DNA of 64,000 bases from Candidatus Marithrix sp. Canyon 246 (lineage in GTDB: Bacteria; Pseudomonadota; Gammaproteobacteria; Beggiatoales; Beggiatoaceae), in the NCBI RefSeq assembly GCF_001723685.1, contig NZ_MCBX01000038.1, positions 124,001 through 188,000 on the forward strand. The letters are read 5' to 3'. The notes beneath the pieces are model-generated. The model was not told the DNA's origin, did no database searches, and saw only the letters and a list, made by a program, of their open reading frames with translations. Positions 41,564 to 50,717 of this stretch are shown here, one piece after another. Positions within the stretch are counted from its first letter, which is position 1. Every line of letters starts with the position of its first letter. The position numbers and the translations under genes were made by a program.

Positions 41564-43402
41564 ATGAATATTCTTGGTATTTCAGCATATTACCACGATA
41601 GTGCTGCCGCTATATTGCAGTCAGGTAAAATTATAGCAGCGGCACAGGAAGAACGTTTTTCGCGTAAAAAGCATGATGCTCGCTTTCCTGTAAACGCGAT
41701 AGGTTCTTGTCTTGATGTTGGTAATATGAGTTTATCTGATATAGATTATATAGTCTTTTATGATAAACCTTTACTTAAATTTGAGCGTCTGTTAGAAACA
41801 TATTTAGCTCATGCTCCTATAGGAATTCGTTCCTTTATACAAGCCATGCCGATATGGCTGAAAGAAAAATTATATCTTAAAACTGTACTTAAAAATGAGT
41901 TTATTAGCTTAGGTATAAGCAAATCTAAATTACCGCCTTTGTTATTTACTGAACATCATCAAGCTCATGCTGCTTCGGCTTTTTTTCCTAGCCCCTATAA
42001 AAAAGCGGCAGTATTATGTCTTGATGGAGTTGGTGAATGGGCAACTAGTTCAGTTTGGCTAGGTGATGGGAATAAATTAACTCCACAATGGCAACTTGAT
42101 TTTCCACATTCTTTAGGTTTGTTATATTCTGCTTTTACTTATTTTACTGGTTTTAAAGTAAATTCTGGTGAATATAAACTCATGGGTTTAGCACCTTATG
42201 GTAAGCCTAAATATGCGCAAACTATTTTAGACAATCTAATTGATTTAAAGCCTGATGGTACTTTTCAGTTGAATATGAAATATTTCAACTATCCTGTCGG
42301 CTTAACTATGACAAATAATAAGTTTGCGAAACTATTTGGTGGACCTAGACGCGCAGCAGAAGGTATTTTAACGCAACGCGAAATGGATATTGCTGCTTCT
42401 ATTCAAGTAGTTACAGAAGAAATAGTTTTACGTATAGCCCGTACTGTGAAAAAAGAGCTAGATGTCGATTATTTATGTTTAGCCGGAGGCGTAGCACTTA
42501 ATTGTGTATCGAATGGGCGACTTTTAAGAGAAAAAATCTTTAAGGATGTTTGGATACAACCAGCTTCTGGTGATGCTGGTGGGGCACTTGGTGCTGCTTA
42601 TAGTGTTTGGCATGAATATTTAAATAATCCTAGGGAAGCGGATAATATTAGTGATTCTATGGAAGGAGCTTATTTAGGTACTAAATCCACCAATGATGAA
42701 ATCAAAACTTATCTGGATTCGATAGAAGCACCATATGAATACTTGCCAGATGAAAAATTATTACCAAAAGTTGCTGAAATTCTAGCACAAGAAAATGTAG
42801 TTGGTTGGTTTCAAGGGCGGATGGAATTTGGACCCCGTGCATTAGGCGGTCGTTCAATTATAGGTGATCCTCGTAGTCCGAAAATGCAATCTATAATGAA
42901 TCTAAAAATTAAATACCGGGAGTCATTCCGTCCATTTGCACCATCAATATTGCATGAACGAGTGGCGGATTATTTTGGTATTGATCAAGCAAGCCCGTAT
43001 ATGTTGCTAGTAGATTTTGTCAATTCTGAATTTAGGTTGCCGCTTACTGATGAGCAGGAAAAATTATTTGGAATCGAAAAATTGAATATTGTGCGTTCTA
43101 AGTTACCTGCAATTACTCATTTAGATTATTCAGCGCGTATTCAAACAGTACATCCAGAAACCAATCCGCGTTATTATAATTTACTAAAAGAGTTTGATAA
43201 ATTAACAGCTTGCCCGATTTTAGTAAATACTTCTTTTAATGTACGCGGAGAGCCATTAGTCTGCACGCCTGAAGACGCTTATCAGTGTTTTATGCGTACA
43301 GAAATGGATTATTTAGTATTAGAAAATTGTATTATATCAAAATCCGAGCAACCCCAAGGGGCAAAAGATGAAGCTTGGAAACAAGAATTTGAATTGGATT
43401 AA
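41564..43402 (+). CDS. Carbamoyltransferase (NodU/CmcH family)
   Basis: A 612-residue O-carbamoyltransferase of the NodU/TobZ class. N-terminal YrdC-like/Kae1 fold motifs: MNILGISAYYHDSAAAIL, EERFSRKKHDARFP, HHQAHAASAFFPSP (metal-binding HxxxH), LCLDGVGEWAT, and LAGGVALNCVSN. The C-terminal domain has GRMEFGPRALGGRSI and LVNTSFNVRGEPLVCTP. It transfers carbamoyl from carbamoyl-phosphate to a sugar or natural-product hydroxyl. The stop overlaps the start of the SxtJ-like gene (TAATG), followed by DUF5989, a recurrent triplet in bacteria. Confidence 0.95.
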   Translation: MNILGISAYYHDSAAAILQSGKIIAAAQEERFSRKKHDARFPVNAIGSCLDVGNMSLSDIDYIVFYDKPLLKFERLLETYLAHAPIGIRSFIQAMPIWLKEKLYLKTVLKNEFISLGISKSKLPPLLFTEHHQAHAASAFFPSPYKKAAVLCLDGVGEWATSSVWLGDGNKLTPQWQLDFPHSLGLLYSAFTYFTGFKVNSGEYKLMGLAPYGKPKYAQTILDNLIDLKPDGTFQLNMKYFNYPVGLTMTNNKFAKLFGGPRRAAEGILTQREMDIAASIQVVTEEIVLRIARTVKKELDVDYLCLAGGVALNCVSNGRLLREKIFKDVWIQPASGDAGGALGAAYSVWHEYLNNPREADNISDSMEGAYLGTKSTNDEIKTYLDSIEAPYEYLPDEKLLPKVAEILAQENVVGWFQGRMEFGPRALGGRSIIGDPRSPKMQSIMNLKIKYRESFRPFAPSILHERVADYFGIDQASPYMLLVDFVNSEFRLPLTDEQEKLFGIEKLNIVRSKLPAITHLDYSARIQTVHPETNPRYYNLLKEFDKLTACPILVNTSFNVRGEPLVCTPEDAYQCFMRTEMDYLVLENCIISKSEQPQGAKDEAWKQEFELD

Positions 43403-43809
43403 TGATTATGCACATAGAAATTCCAGATAAAAAAGGTTTACGTGATTTTGGATTAATAACAGGTGGCTTATTTGTTGCTATATTTGGATTGTTATTGCCG
43501 TGGTTATTGAATTTGGATATGCCAGTTTGGCCTTTTATTCTAGCTGGGGTGTTATGGATATTAGCTTTATTAATACCCAATAGCTTAAAACCAATCTATA
43601 CAGTTTGGATGTTTATTGGCTTAATATTAGGCTGGATTAATACTCGTATTATTTTAGCTTTGGTATTTTATATTATAATCACACCAATACGTTTAATAAT
43701 GTTGTTATTTGCTGGAAAAACCTTTTCGCAAAAGAAACCGAAAAGATCACAAACTTTTCGTAATATATCAGAAGTTCGTTCACCTAAACATATGGAGAAA
43801 CCATTTTAA
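43402..43809 (+). CDS. SxtJ-family membrane protein
   Basis: A 135-residue membrane protein with about four hydrophobic segments (residues 18-37, 42-60, 66-85, 85-105) and a basic C-terminal tail. It matches the SxtJ pattern, small membrane proteins encoded directly after carbamoyltransferases; SxtJ was named from saxitoxin clusters, but most homologues lie outside them. ATG overlaps the preceding TAA by one base, and its own TAA overlaps the next ATG, so all three genes are translationally coupled. Role unknown. Confidence 0.85.
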   Translation: MIMHIEIPDKKGLRDFGLITGGLFVAIFGLLLPWLLNLDMPVWPFILAGVLWILALLIPNSLKPIYTVWMFIGLILGWINTRIILALVFYIIITPIRLIMLLFAGKTFSQKKPKRSQTFRNISEVRSPKHMEKPF

Positions 43810-43961
43810 TGATAGATTTAATAAAAGATTTATGGGCATTTATGAGAGTGCGTAAAAAATTCTGGCTAGCACCAATAATGATTGTATTATTATTGCTAGG
43901 TGGCTTAATCGTATTAACACAAGGCTCTGCTGTCGCACCATTTATTTATACATTGTTTTGA
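43809..43961 (+). CDS. DUF5989 small membrane protein
   Basis: A 50-residue protein (MIDLIKDLWAFMRVRKKFWL start) with one transmembrane helix followed by a short tail, GSAVAPFIYTLF. This is the typical DUF5989 form: an amphipathic start with a KKFWL box, a hydrophobic helix rich in Leu, and a G-S-A-x-APFIY end. It overlaps the previous stop (TAATG). Third gene of the carbamoyltransferase triplet; it overlaps the convergent HepT gene by 16 bp. Confidence 0.88.
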   Translation: MIDLIKDLWAFMRVRKKFWLAPIMIVLLLLGGLIVLTQGSAVAPFIYTLF

Positions 43962-44428
43962 TTTATATAGCTATCGTAACTGTTTACGATAGCTGTATAA
44001 ATAGCAAGCAGGGTATCTTTTTTATAATATATATTATTAATAGCAATTGCCATTTCTTCTGGGCTATCGTCATAGTTATGAGCTAATTCATTTCTAATAT
44101 CTCTTAAATCTCTCCATACTTCAACGCTTTCTAAAATCTCTAATTTTTCTAATCGGTTTAATATATCTATAAATGGTTTGTTTTCTACTTCTTCATCTAA
44201 AACAATTAATAATGCTTTAAAAAGCTTTTCTCCTATACTGTCTTGTAATTTAGAAAATCTAAATAGAAACTGATCAAGTGCTTGAACTTGATATTTTGTT
44301 AAATTTTGATATTTGCTAGTATTTAAAGGCATAAACTTATCTATGTCACTGACAGCTTCGCTTATTCTTAATATATGTTTATCACATTCTTTTAATATTT
44401 TTTCTATTCTTTGTTTTTTCAAGTTCAT
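43946..44428 (-). CDS. hepT: HepT-like HEPN toxin
   Basis: A 160-residue all-helical HEPN protein. The active-site motif RX4HXY is present as RNELAHNY (Arg112, His117, Tyr119), preceded by WRDLRDIRN. It forms the toxin of a type VII MntA/HepT pair, where HepT cleaves RNA and MntA neutralises it by AMPylating the HepT tyrosine. It overlaps the mntA stop by 4 bp. The end overlaps the DUF5989 gene end. Confidence 0.9.
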   Translation of the reverse strand: MNLKKQRIEKILKECDKHILRISEAVSDIDKFMPLNTSKYQNLTKYQVQALDQFLFRFSKLQDSIGEKLFKALLIVLDEEVENKPFIDILNRLEKLEILESVEVWRDLRDIRNELAHNYDDSPEEMAIAINNIYYKKDTLLAIYTAIVNSYDSYINQNNV

Positions 44429-44724
44429 AATTTAATTCCATTTTTAATAGCTTCTTGTTCTATCAGTCTAGTTGGATCTTTTGATATGATCACATCAAAT
44501 TTTTGTTCGCCTAAGCTAAGCTGTAATTGAGATATAAATTTTATTTTTTTCTCAAATCGTATTTCACTTGATAGTTTTTTATCTGTTATGATATACAAAT
44601 CAATATCACCACCTTTTTTAGTATCATCTACACGGCTACCAAAAAGATATATGTTAGATTTGTTGCCAAATATTTGCAAAAATTTTTCTTTTATAATTGT
44701 TTGATATGTATTTGATAATCTCAT
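44425..44724 (-). CDS. mntA: MntA-like minimal nucleotidyltransferase antitoxin
   Basis: A 99-residue minimal nucleotidyltransferase with the motif LFGS (residues 27-30) followed nine residues later by DID (40-42), the GSxnDxD metal and nucleotide site, and a third acidic residue in FDVII. Antitoxin partner of the HepT gene (4-bp overlap). The order antitoxin-toxin is normal for this class. Confidence 0.92.
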   Translation of the reverse strand: MRLSNTYQTIIKEKFLQIFGNKSNIYLFGSRVDDTKKGGDIDLYIITDKKLSSEIRFEKKIKFISQLQLSLGEQKFDVIISKDPTRLIEQEAIKNGIKL

Positions 44725-44744
44725 TTTATCGTAGTATGGATAAA

Positions 44745-44777
44745 AAACCTGACAGGTTTTAAAAACCTGTCAGGTTT
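44745..44777. repeat. 33-bp palindrome, AAACCTG variant
   Basis: Arms AAACCTGACAGG and CCTGTCAGGTTT. It lies in the spacer between purA and mntA, both on the minus strand, 12 bp from the purA stop, where it could act as a transcript end for purA. Confidence 0.9.
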
Positions 44778-44788
44778 AATTTAGGATA

Positions 44789-46090
<1,302 letters not shown>

Positions 46091-46276
46091 TCATTGTATT
46101 AAATATAGTAATATTACGCCGCTCATCATACTAAGAAAACCAATTAAGCGCACTTTATTATTATTCAATTCACTTACTTTTAACAAAGAATTACGCCAAA
46201 CATTTGGATTAATAAATGGCAGAATTCCTTCAATAACTAGCAGTAATGCAAAAGCAATAAAAAGTTCTTTCCACAT
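46091..46276 (-). CDS. yjeT: YjeT/DUF2065 small membrane protein
   Basis: A 61-residue protein with two hydrophobic segments (residues 5-22 and 42-60) and the DUF2065 pattern EGILPFINPNVWR. Its place between hflC and purA is as in other gammaproteobacteria. Function unknown. Confidence 0.9.
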   Translation of the reverse strand: MWKELFIAFALLLVIEGILPFINPNVWRNSLLKVSELNNNKVRLIGFLSMMSGVILLYLIQ

Positions 46277-46283
46277 AGCCTAA

Positions 46284-46310
46284 ATTCCCCCTAAGCGGGG
46301 GATTTTTTTT
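46284..46310 (+). terminator. Terminator-like hairpin, plus-strand orientation
   Basis: TTCCCCCTAAGCGGGGGA is followed by eight T on the plus strand. It lies in the yjeT-hflC spacer, where all genes are on the minus strand; in that direction it has no good T-run, so it might attenuate but would not be a canonical minus-strand terminator. It resembles the hairpin at 6880. Confidence 0.5.
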
Positions 46311-47181
46311 ATTTCTCAACAGAACTATGTTTAAAATACTTAAAGAATTCAGAATCTGGTTGTATTAATAATACATCACTTGGATTCTTAAAGGTTTCTT
46401 TATATGCATCTAAACTACGATATAGTGCGTAAAATTCAGGATTTTTAGTATAAGCTCCTGCATAAGTATCAGTTGCTGTAGCGTCACCTTGACCACGTAT
46501 TTGTTGTGATTTTTGTTTGGCTACCGCAATTGTTTCTACACTTTCACGATCTGCTCTAGCGCGAATACGTACTGCTTCTGCTTCACCTTGTGAACGTAAT
46601 TGTTTAGCATCTTGTTCACGTTCCGCTTCCATACGTCGATAAACTGAAGTACTTACTTCTCTAGGTAATTCAATTCTTTTGATGCGAACATCAACAATAT
46701 TAATACCAAATTGGATTGCACGTTTTTTGGCTTCGGTGGTGATAATTTTCATTATATTAGTACGGTCATCAGACACTACTTCTTTAATGGTACGTTTACC
46801 AAATTCACTACGCAGACCATCTGCAATAAATTCAGCTAAACGTTGTTTAGCTCTTAAAGTTTGACCACCAACACTGGTATAATATTTAACTACATCAACA
46901 ATTTGCCATTTAACGAAAGAATCAACAATTAAGTTTTTCTTTTCATTAGTTAAGAAATGTTCAGGTTGAGCATCAAGTGTTTGAATGCGCTTATTAAACT
47001 TCTTAATTGTATGATATATAGGAATTTTAAAATGTAATCCCGGTTCAAACTTAGCAGGAACCACTTTACCAAAACGTAACATCAAAGCCAATTCAGTTTC
47101 TTTAACTGTAAAGACACACATTAATCCCACTAATAACAATATTAAACCTAATATTGCTACTACCATTTTATTTGCTGCCAT
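46309..47181 (-). CDS. hflC: HflC, FtsH-modulating SPFH protein
   Basis: A 290-residue inner-membrane SPFH/prohibitin-type protein with an N-terminal membrane segment (residues 6-23), a band-7 domain (ELALMLRFGKVV, GLHFKIPIYHTIKKF, DIRTLDAQPE-like) and a charged coiled coil (RRMEAEREQDAKQLRSQGEA). With HflK it surrounds FtsH and controls membrane-protein proteolysis. It overlaps hflK by 1 bp. Confidence 0.96.
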   Translation of the reverse strand: MAANKMVVAILGLILLLVGLMCVFTVKETELALMLRFGKVVPAKFEPGLHFKIPIYHTIKKFNKRIQTLDAQPEHFLTNEKKNLIVDSFVKWQIVDVVKYYTSVGGQTLRAKQRLAEFIADGLRSEFGKRTIKEVVSDDRTNIMKIITTEAKKRAIQFGINIVDVRIKRIELPREVSTSVYRRMEAEREQDAKQLRSQGEAEAVRIRARADRESVETIAVAKQKSQQIRGQGDATATDTYAGAYTKNPEFYALYRSLDAYKETFKNPSDVLLIQPDSEFFKYFKHSSVEK

Positions 47182-48287
47182 TAGCGTGCTCCTCTACTAC
47201 GTAAATCTTCGGTTCTAATAATTGCTGGTCTGTTTTGGCTTACATCTTCTGTTACACTTGGTAGTGGATTTGTATCAATGCTAGTTTCTCTACCAAGCAA
47301 CTTATCCAAAGGTAAAACCATTAAATTATTACCACTTTTTATATCAACCATGATTTTACTGGTTTTAGATAACACAGATTCCATAGTTTCTATATATAAA
47401 CGTTGGCGAGTAATGTCTGGAGCTTTTTCATATGCAGTTAAAACACTTAAAAAACGTTGAGTGTCACCAAGAGATTGTGCAGTTACTTCGGCTTTATAAG
47501 CTTCAGCTTCTTCGGTTAATCTATCAGCGGTACCTTTAGCTCTTTCTATAACTTGGTTAGAATAAGCATTAGCTTTATTTTTACTCCGTTCTTGATCTTC
47601 ACGCGCTTTAATTACATCAGCAAAAGCGGCTTGAACTGCTGCCGGTGGTTGAGCATTTTGCATATTTACACTAGTAACAGTTAAACCAACTTTATAAGGA
47701 TCAATAATATCTTGAATTACTTGTTTGGTTTCCATAGCTACACGAGTACGTTCACTAGTTAAAACATCATCCATGTTACTAGAACCAACAATTTCACGTA
47801 AGGCACTTTCAGTGGCTTGATGAAGTGTGTCTTCAGGATTATCTACTTTAAATAGGTAATTTTCAGCATTTTTAATCCGATATTGTACAACTAGTTCAAT
47901 TACAACAATATTTTCATCTTTAGTCAACATTAAGGCGCGATGATTAATTGCTTGCACTTGTTCAACATTAACTTTTTGAACGGTTTCAATTGGGTAAGGT
48001 AAATGCCAATTTAAACCTTGTTCAGTAGTTTCTTTATATTGTCCAAATTGAGTTACAACTCCCAATTCTGCTGGTTGTATAGTATAAAAACCGAATAAAC
48101 TCCATACTAATACGAATATTACAGCTAAAAAACTGATGGCTGACCAACTGAGGCTTCCGCCACCGTTGCCACCTGGTTCATTGCCATTTCCAAATAGGTT
48201 TCCCATTTTACTTTGTATCTTGTCAAATACTTCATCTAAGTCAGGTGGGCGTTGTTCATTATTACCACCCGGTTGATTCCAAGCCAT
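47181..48287 (-). CDS. hflK: HflK, FtsH-modulating SPFH protein
   Basis: A 368-residue partner of HflC. The N-terminal cytoplasmic tail is Gly/Asn-rich (GGNNEQRPPDLDEV), then one membrane segment (about residues 52-69), a band-7 domain (AELGVVTQFGQYKETTEQGL) and a coiled coil. The start overlaps the hflX end by 26 bp, which is longer than usual but has a ribosome-binding AAGGAA just upstream. Confidence 0.96.
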   Translation of the reverse strand: MAWNQPGGNNEQRPPDLDEVFDKIQSKMGNLFGNGNEPGGNGGGSLSWSAISFLAVIFVLVWSLFGFYTIQPAELGVVTQFGQYKETTEQGLNWHLPYPIETVQKVNVEQVQAINHRALMLTKDENIVVIELVVQYRIKNAENYLFKVDNPEDTLHQATESALREIVGSSNMDDVLTSERTRVAMETKQVIQDIIDPYKVGLTVTSVNMQNAQPPAAVQAAFADVIKAREDQERSKNKANAYSNQVIERAKGTADRLTEEAEAYKAEVTAQSLGDTQRFLSVLTAYEKAPDITRQRLYIETMESVLSKTSKIMVDIKSGNNLMVLPLDKLLGRETSIDTNPLPSVTEDVSQNRPAIIRTEDLRSRGAR

Positions 48288-49542
48288 GTATATTCCTTTT
48301 GTTGATATTATTTAATAAATCGGCGGATATTTGAACTTTAATCAAACTATCGCCGTTATCTGCATATTTTTCATCTAATACTAAAGCTTCTGCATATAAA
48401 AGCGCACGTATATCACCTGCATTCACTGGCACACGTATTTTACAAGTAGCATTATTTTGACGTTCAGTTAATGCTTGTGTTAAAAAATCAATACCTGCAC
48501 CAGTAACTGCTGATAACCAAACTTTATTGATCTTGCCATTAGCATCACGTTCATAACGAGCTGGGCAATTATCCAATTTGTCTATTTTGTTATAGACAAT
48601 AATTTGTGGCACTTCAGCAGCTCCAATTTCAGTTAGAACTTCATTTACCTGTTCAATCCGTAACTGTCGTTCAGCGTCACTTGCATCAACAATGTGTAAC
48701 AATAAATCTGCTTCACGTGTTTCATCAAGAGTTGCACGAAATGCAGCTATAAGATTGTGTGGCAATTGTTGGATAAAACCAACTGTATCAGCTAAAATAA
48801 TTGCAGAATTATTTGGCAAAGTCATTCTACGCAATGTAGTATCTAAAGTTGCAAATAATTGATCGGCAGCGAAAACTGATGCCTTGGTTAAACTATTAAA
48901 TAAGGTAGATTTACCTGCATTAGTATAACCAACTACTGATATTAAAGGTAATTGGGCACGATTACGGGCTTTTCTACTTAATTCTCGTTGTTGTGTTACT
49001 TTGGATAGGCGTTTATTAATTGCTTTTATACGTCCACCAATTAAACGACGATCAGTTTCTAATTGTGTTTCACCCGGTCCGCGTAAACCAATTCCACCCT
49101 TTTGCCGTTCTAAATGAGTCCAACCACGTATTAAACGTGTAGATAAATGCTTGAGTTGTGCTAATTCAACTTGTAATTTACCATCAAAAGAACGGGCGCG
49201 TTGAGCAAATATATCTAATATTACTCCTGTTCGATCTAATACCCTACAAGATAAGATACGTTCTAAATTACGTTCTTGTGCTGGGCTTAAAGTGTGATTA
49301 AACAAGACTACATCAACTTCATTTTCAGCGATCATTGCTTCAATTTCTGCTAGTTTACCAGATCCGATAAAAGATTTCGGATCTGGTGTAACACGTGTAG
49401 CAGTAATTGAAGCCACAAGTTTAACACCGGTTGAAGTTGCTAATTCAGCAAATTCGTTTAGTGGTGGTTGATCTATATCGCTGCTAAATGTAATTGATAC
49501 TAAAATTGCATTTTCACCACCACTATTTGGTCGTTCAAACAT
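48262..49542 (-). CDS. hflX: Ribosome-associated GTPase HflX
   Basis: A 426-residue GTPase which splits stalled ribosomes. N-terminal HflX domain (IGSGKLAEI; LSPAQERNLERIL), then the RLIRGWTHLERQKGGIGLRGPGE-type helical linker region, and the G domain with P-loop GYTNAGKSTLFN, DTVGFIQQLP and NKID. Length and order are normal. It follows hfq by 2 bp. Confidence 0.97.
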   Translation of the reverse strand: MFERPNSGGENAILVSITFSSDIDQPPLNEFAELATSTGVKLVASITATRVTPDPKSFIGSGKLAEIEAMIAENEVDVVLFNHTLSPAQERNLERILSCRVLDRTGVILDIFAQRARSFDGKLQVELAQLKHLSTRLIRGWTHLERQKGGIGLRGPGETQLETDRRLIGGRIKAINKRLSKVTQQRELSRKARNRAQLPLISVVGYTNAGKSTLFNSLTKASVFAADQLFATLDTTLRRMTLPNNSAIILADTVGFIQQLPHNLIAAFRATLDETREADLLLHIVDASDAERQLRIEQVNEVLTEIGAAEVPQIIVYNKIDKLDNCPARYERDANGKINKVWLSAVTGAGIDFLTQALTERQNNATCKIRVPVNAGDIRALLYAEALVLDEKYADNGDSLIKVQISADLLNNINKRNIHGLESTGW

Positions 49543-49544
49543 GT

Positions 49545-49796
49545 TTATACTGCTTCTTTTTCAGTTTCTTCTGGATTGTCATAAGGAATTTTGATGGCGC
49601 GTGATGGAACTACGGTAGAGATGGCATGTTTATAAACCATTTGACTAACACTATTTTTTAATAGAATTACAAATTGATCAAATGAATCAATTTGCCCTTG
49701 TAACTTAATGCCATTTACTAAAAAAATGGAGACTGATATACGTTCTTTACGTAAGGCATTTAAAAAAGGATCTTGTAATGTTTGCCCTTTGCTCAT
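49545..49796 (-). CDS. hfq: RNA chaperone Hfq
   Basis: An 83-residue Sm-like protein, the matchmaker for small RNAs and mRNAs. Signatures: [20 protein letters not shown] and the Sm2 motif [17 protein letters not shown] is the proximal/poly-U surface. Short acidic C-terminal tail. It overlaps miaA by 4 bp. Confidence 0.98.
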   Translation of the reverse strand: MSKGQTLQDPFLNALRKERISVSIFLVNGIKLQGQIDSFDQFVILLKNSVSQMVYKHAISTVVPSRAIKIPYDNPEETEKEAV

Positions 49797-50716
49797 AAGA
49801 TTTCTCTCCTTATTATCGAGACAGTTGATGTTATATTTTGCTCTTGACTATCAAACCAAATTGCATCTTTTTGAGTACGTAACCAAGTTAGTTGCCGCTT
49901 AGCTAATTGTCTAGTGGCAATAATTGCCAGTTCAGCTATATCTTCTTTATTCGATTTACCGATGAAATAATTCCACACTTGACGATAGCCTACACTACGA
50001 ATCGCGGGTAAGTCTAAATTTAAATCACCGCGTTCAAACAAGGCACGAACTTCTTCAATAAACCCTTGTGATAGCATAATTTGAAAACGCTGTGCGATTT
50101 TATCATGTAAAATATGTCGTTCTGTTGGGGATAAAATTATTTTAATGGTTGGATAAGACCAAGCTTGTGCTGGTTTTTTTGCATACCATTCTGTCATGGT
50201 TTCACCAGATATTTCATAGACTTCTAATGCTCTTTGAATACGTTGTGGATCATTGAAATGAATGCGTTGGGCTGAAACTGGATCAATTTCACTTAAACGT
50301 TGGTGCATAGCTTTCCAGCCAATTTGTTCTGCTTCAAGATTTAAACGTGTACGTACTTCTGGATTAGCTGAAGGTAAATCAGAGATACCTTGTTGTAATG
50401 TGTGAAAGTAGAGCATTGTACCGCCTACTAATAGGGGAATTCTACCAGCGGCATGAATAGTTTTAATTTCGGCTAGGGCATCTTGACAGAATTGAGCTGC
50501 TGAATAGGGATTAGCAGGATCGCGAATGTCAATCAGACGATGTGGGATTTGAGCTAAAATCTCTTTACTAGGTTTAGCTGTGCCAATATCCATCTGTTTA
50601 TACACCATAGCGGAATCAACACTAATAATGTCACAAGCTAAATGTTTAACTAAAGATAATGCTAAGTCGGTTTTACCCGATGCAGTTGGACCCATTAAAA
50701 ATATACAGGGAGTCAT
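49793..50716 (-). CDS. miaA: tRNA dimethylallyltransferase
   Basis: MiaA adds the isopentenyl group to A37 of tRNAs reading UNN codons. P-loop [55 protein letters not shown]. Length 307 residues is typical. First gene of the miaA-hfq-hflXKC block. The divergent CHAT gene starts 1 bp beyond its start codon, so the two promoters lie within each other's coding sequence. Confidence 0.97.
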   Translation of the reverse strand: MTPCIFLMGPTASGKTDLALSLVKHLACDIISVDSAMVYKQMDIGTAKPSKEILAQIPHRLIDIRDPANPYSAAQFCQDALAEIKTIHAAGRIPLLVGGTMLYFHTLQQGISDLPSANPEVRTRLNLEAEQIGWKAMHQRLSEIDPVSAQRIHFNDPQRIQRALEVYEISGETMTEWYAKKPAQAWSYPTIKIILSPTERHILHDKIAQRFQIMLSQGFIEEVRALFERGDLNLDLPAIRSVGYRQVWNYFIGKSNKEDIAELAIIATRQLAKRQLTWLRTQKDAIWFDSQEQNITSTVSIIRREIL

Positions 50717-50717
50717 T

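Noticed and set aside
43332-43580. Minus-strand frame over the carbamoyltransferase/SxtJ junction
   Set aside because: It runs opposite two well-supported coupled genes and shows no domain.
50580-50717. Longer N-terminus for the CHAT protein
   Set aside because: The extension lies inside miaA on the opposite strand, while the ATG at 50718 has a GGGAG site and begins a clear signal peptide.
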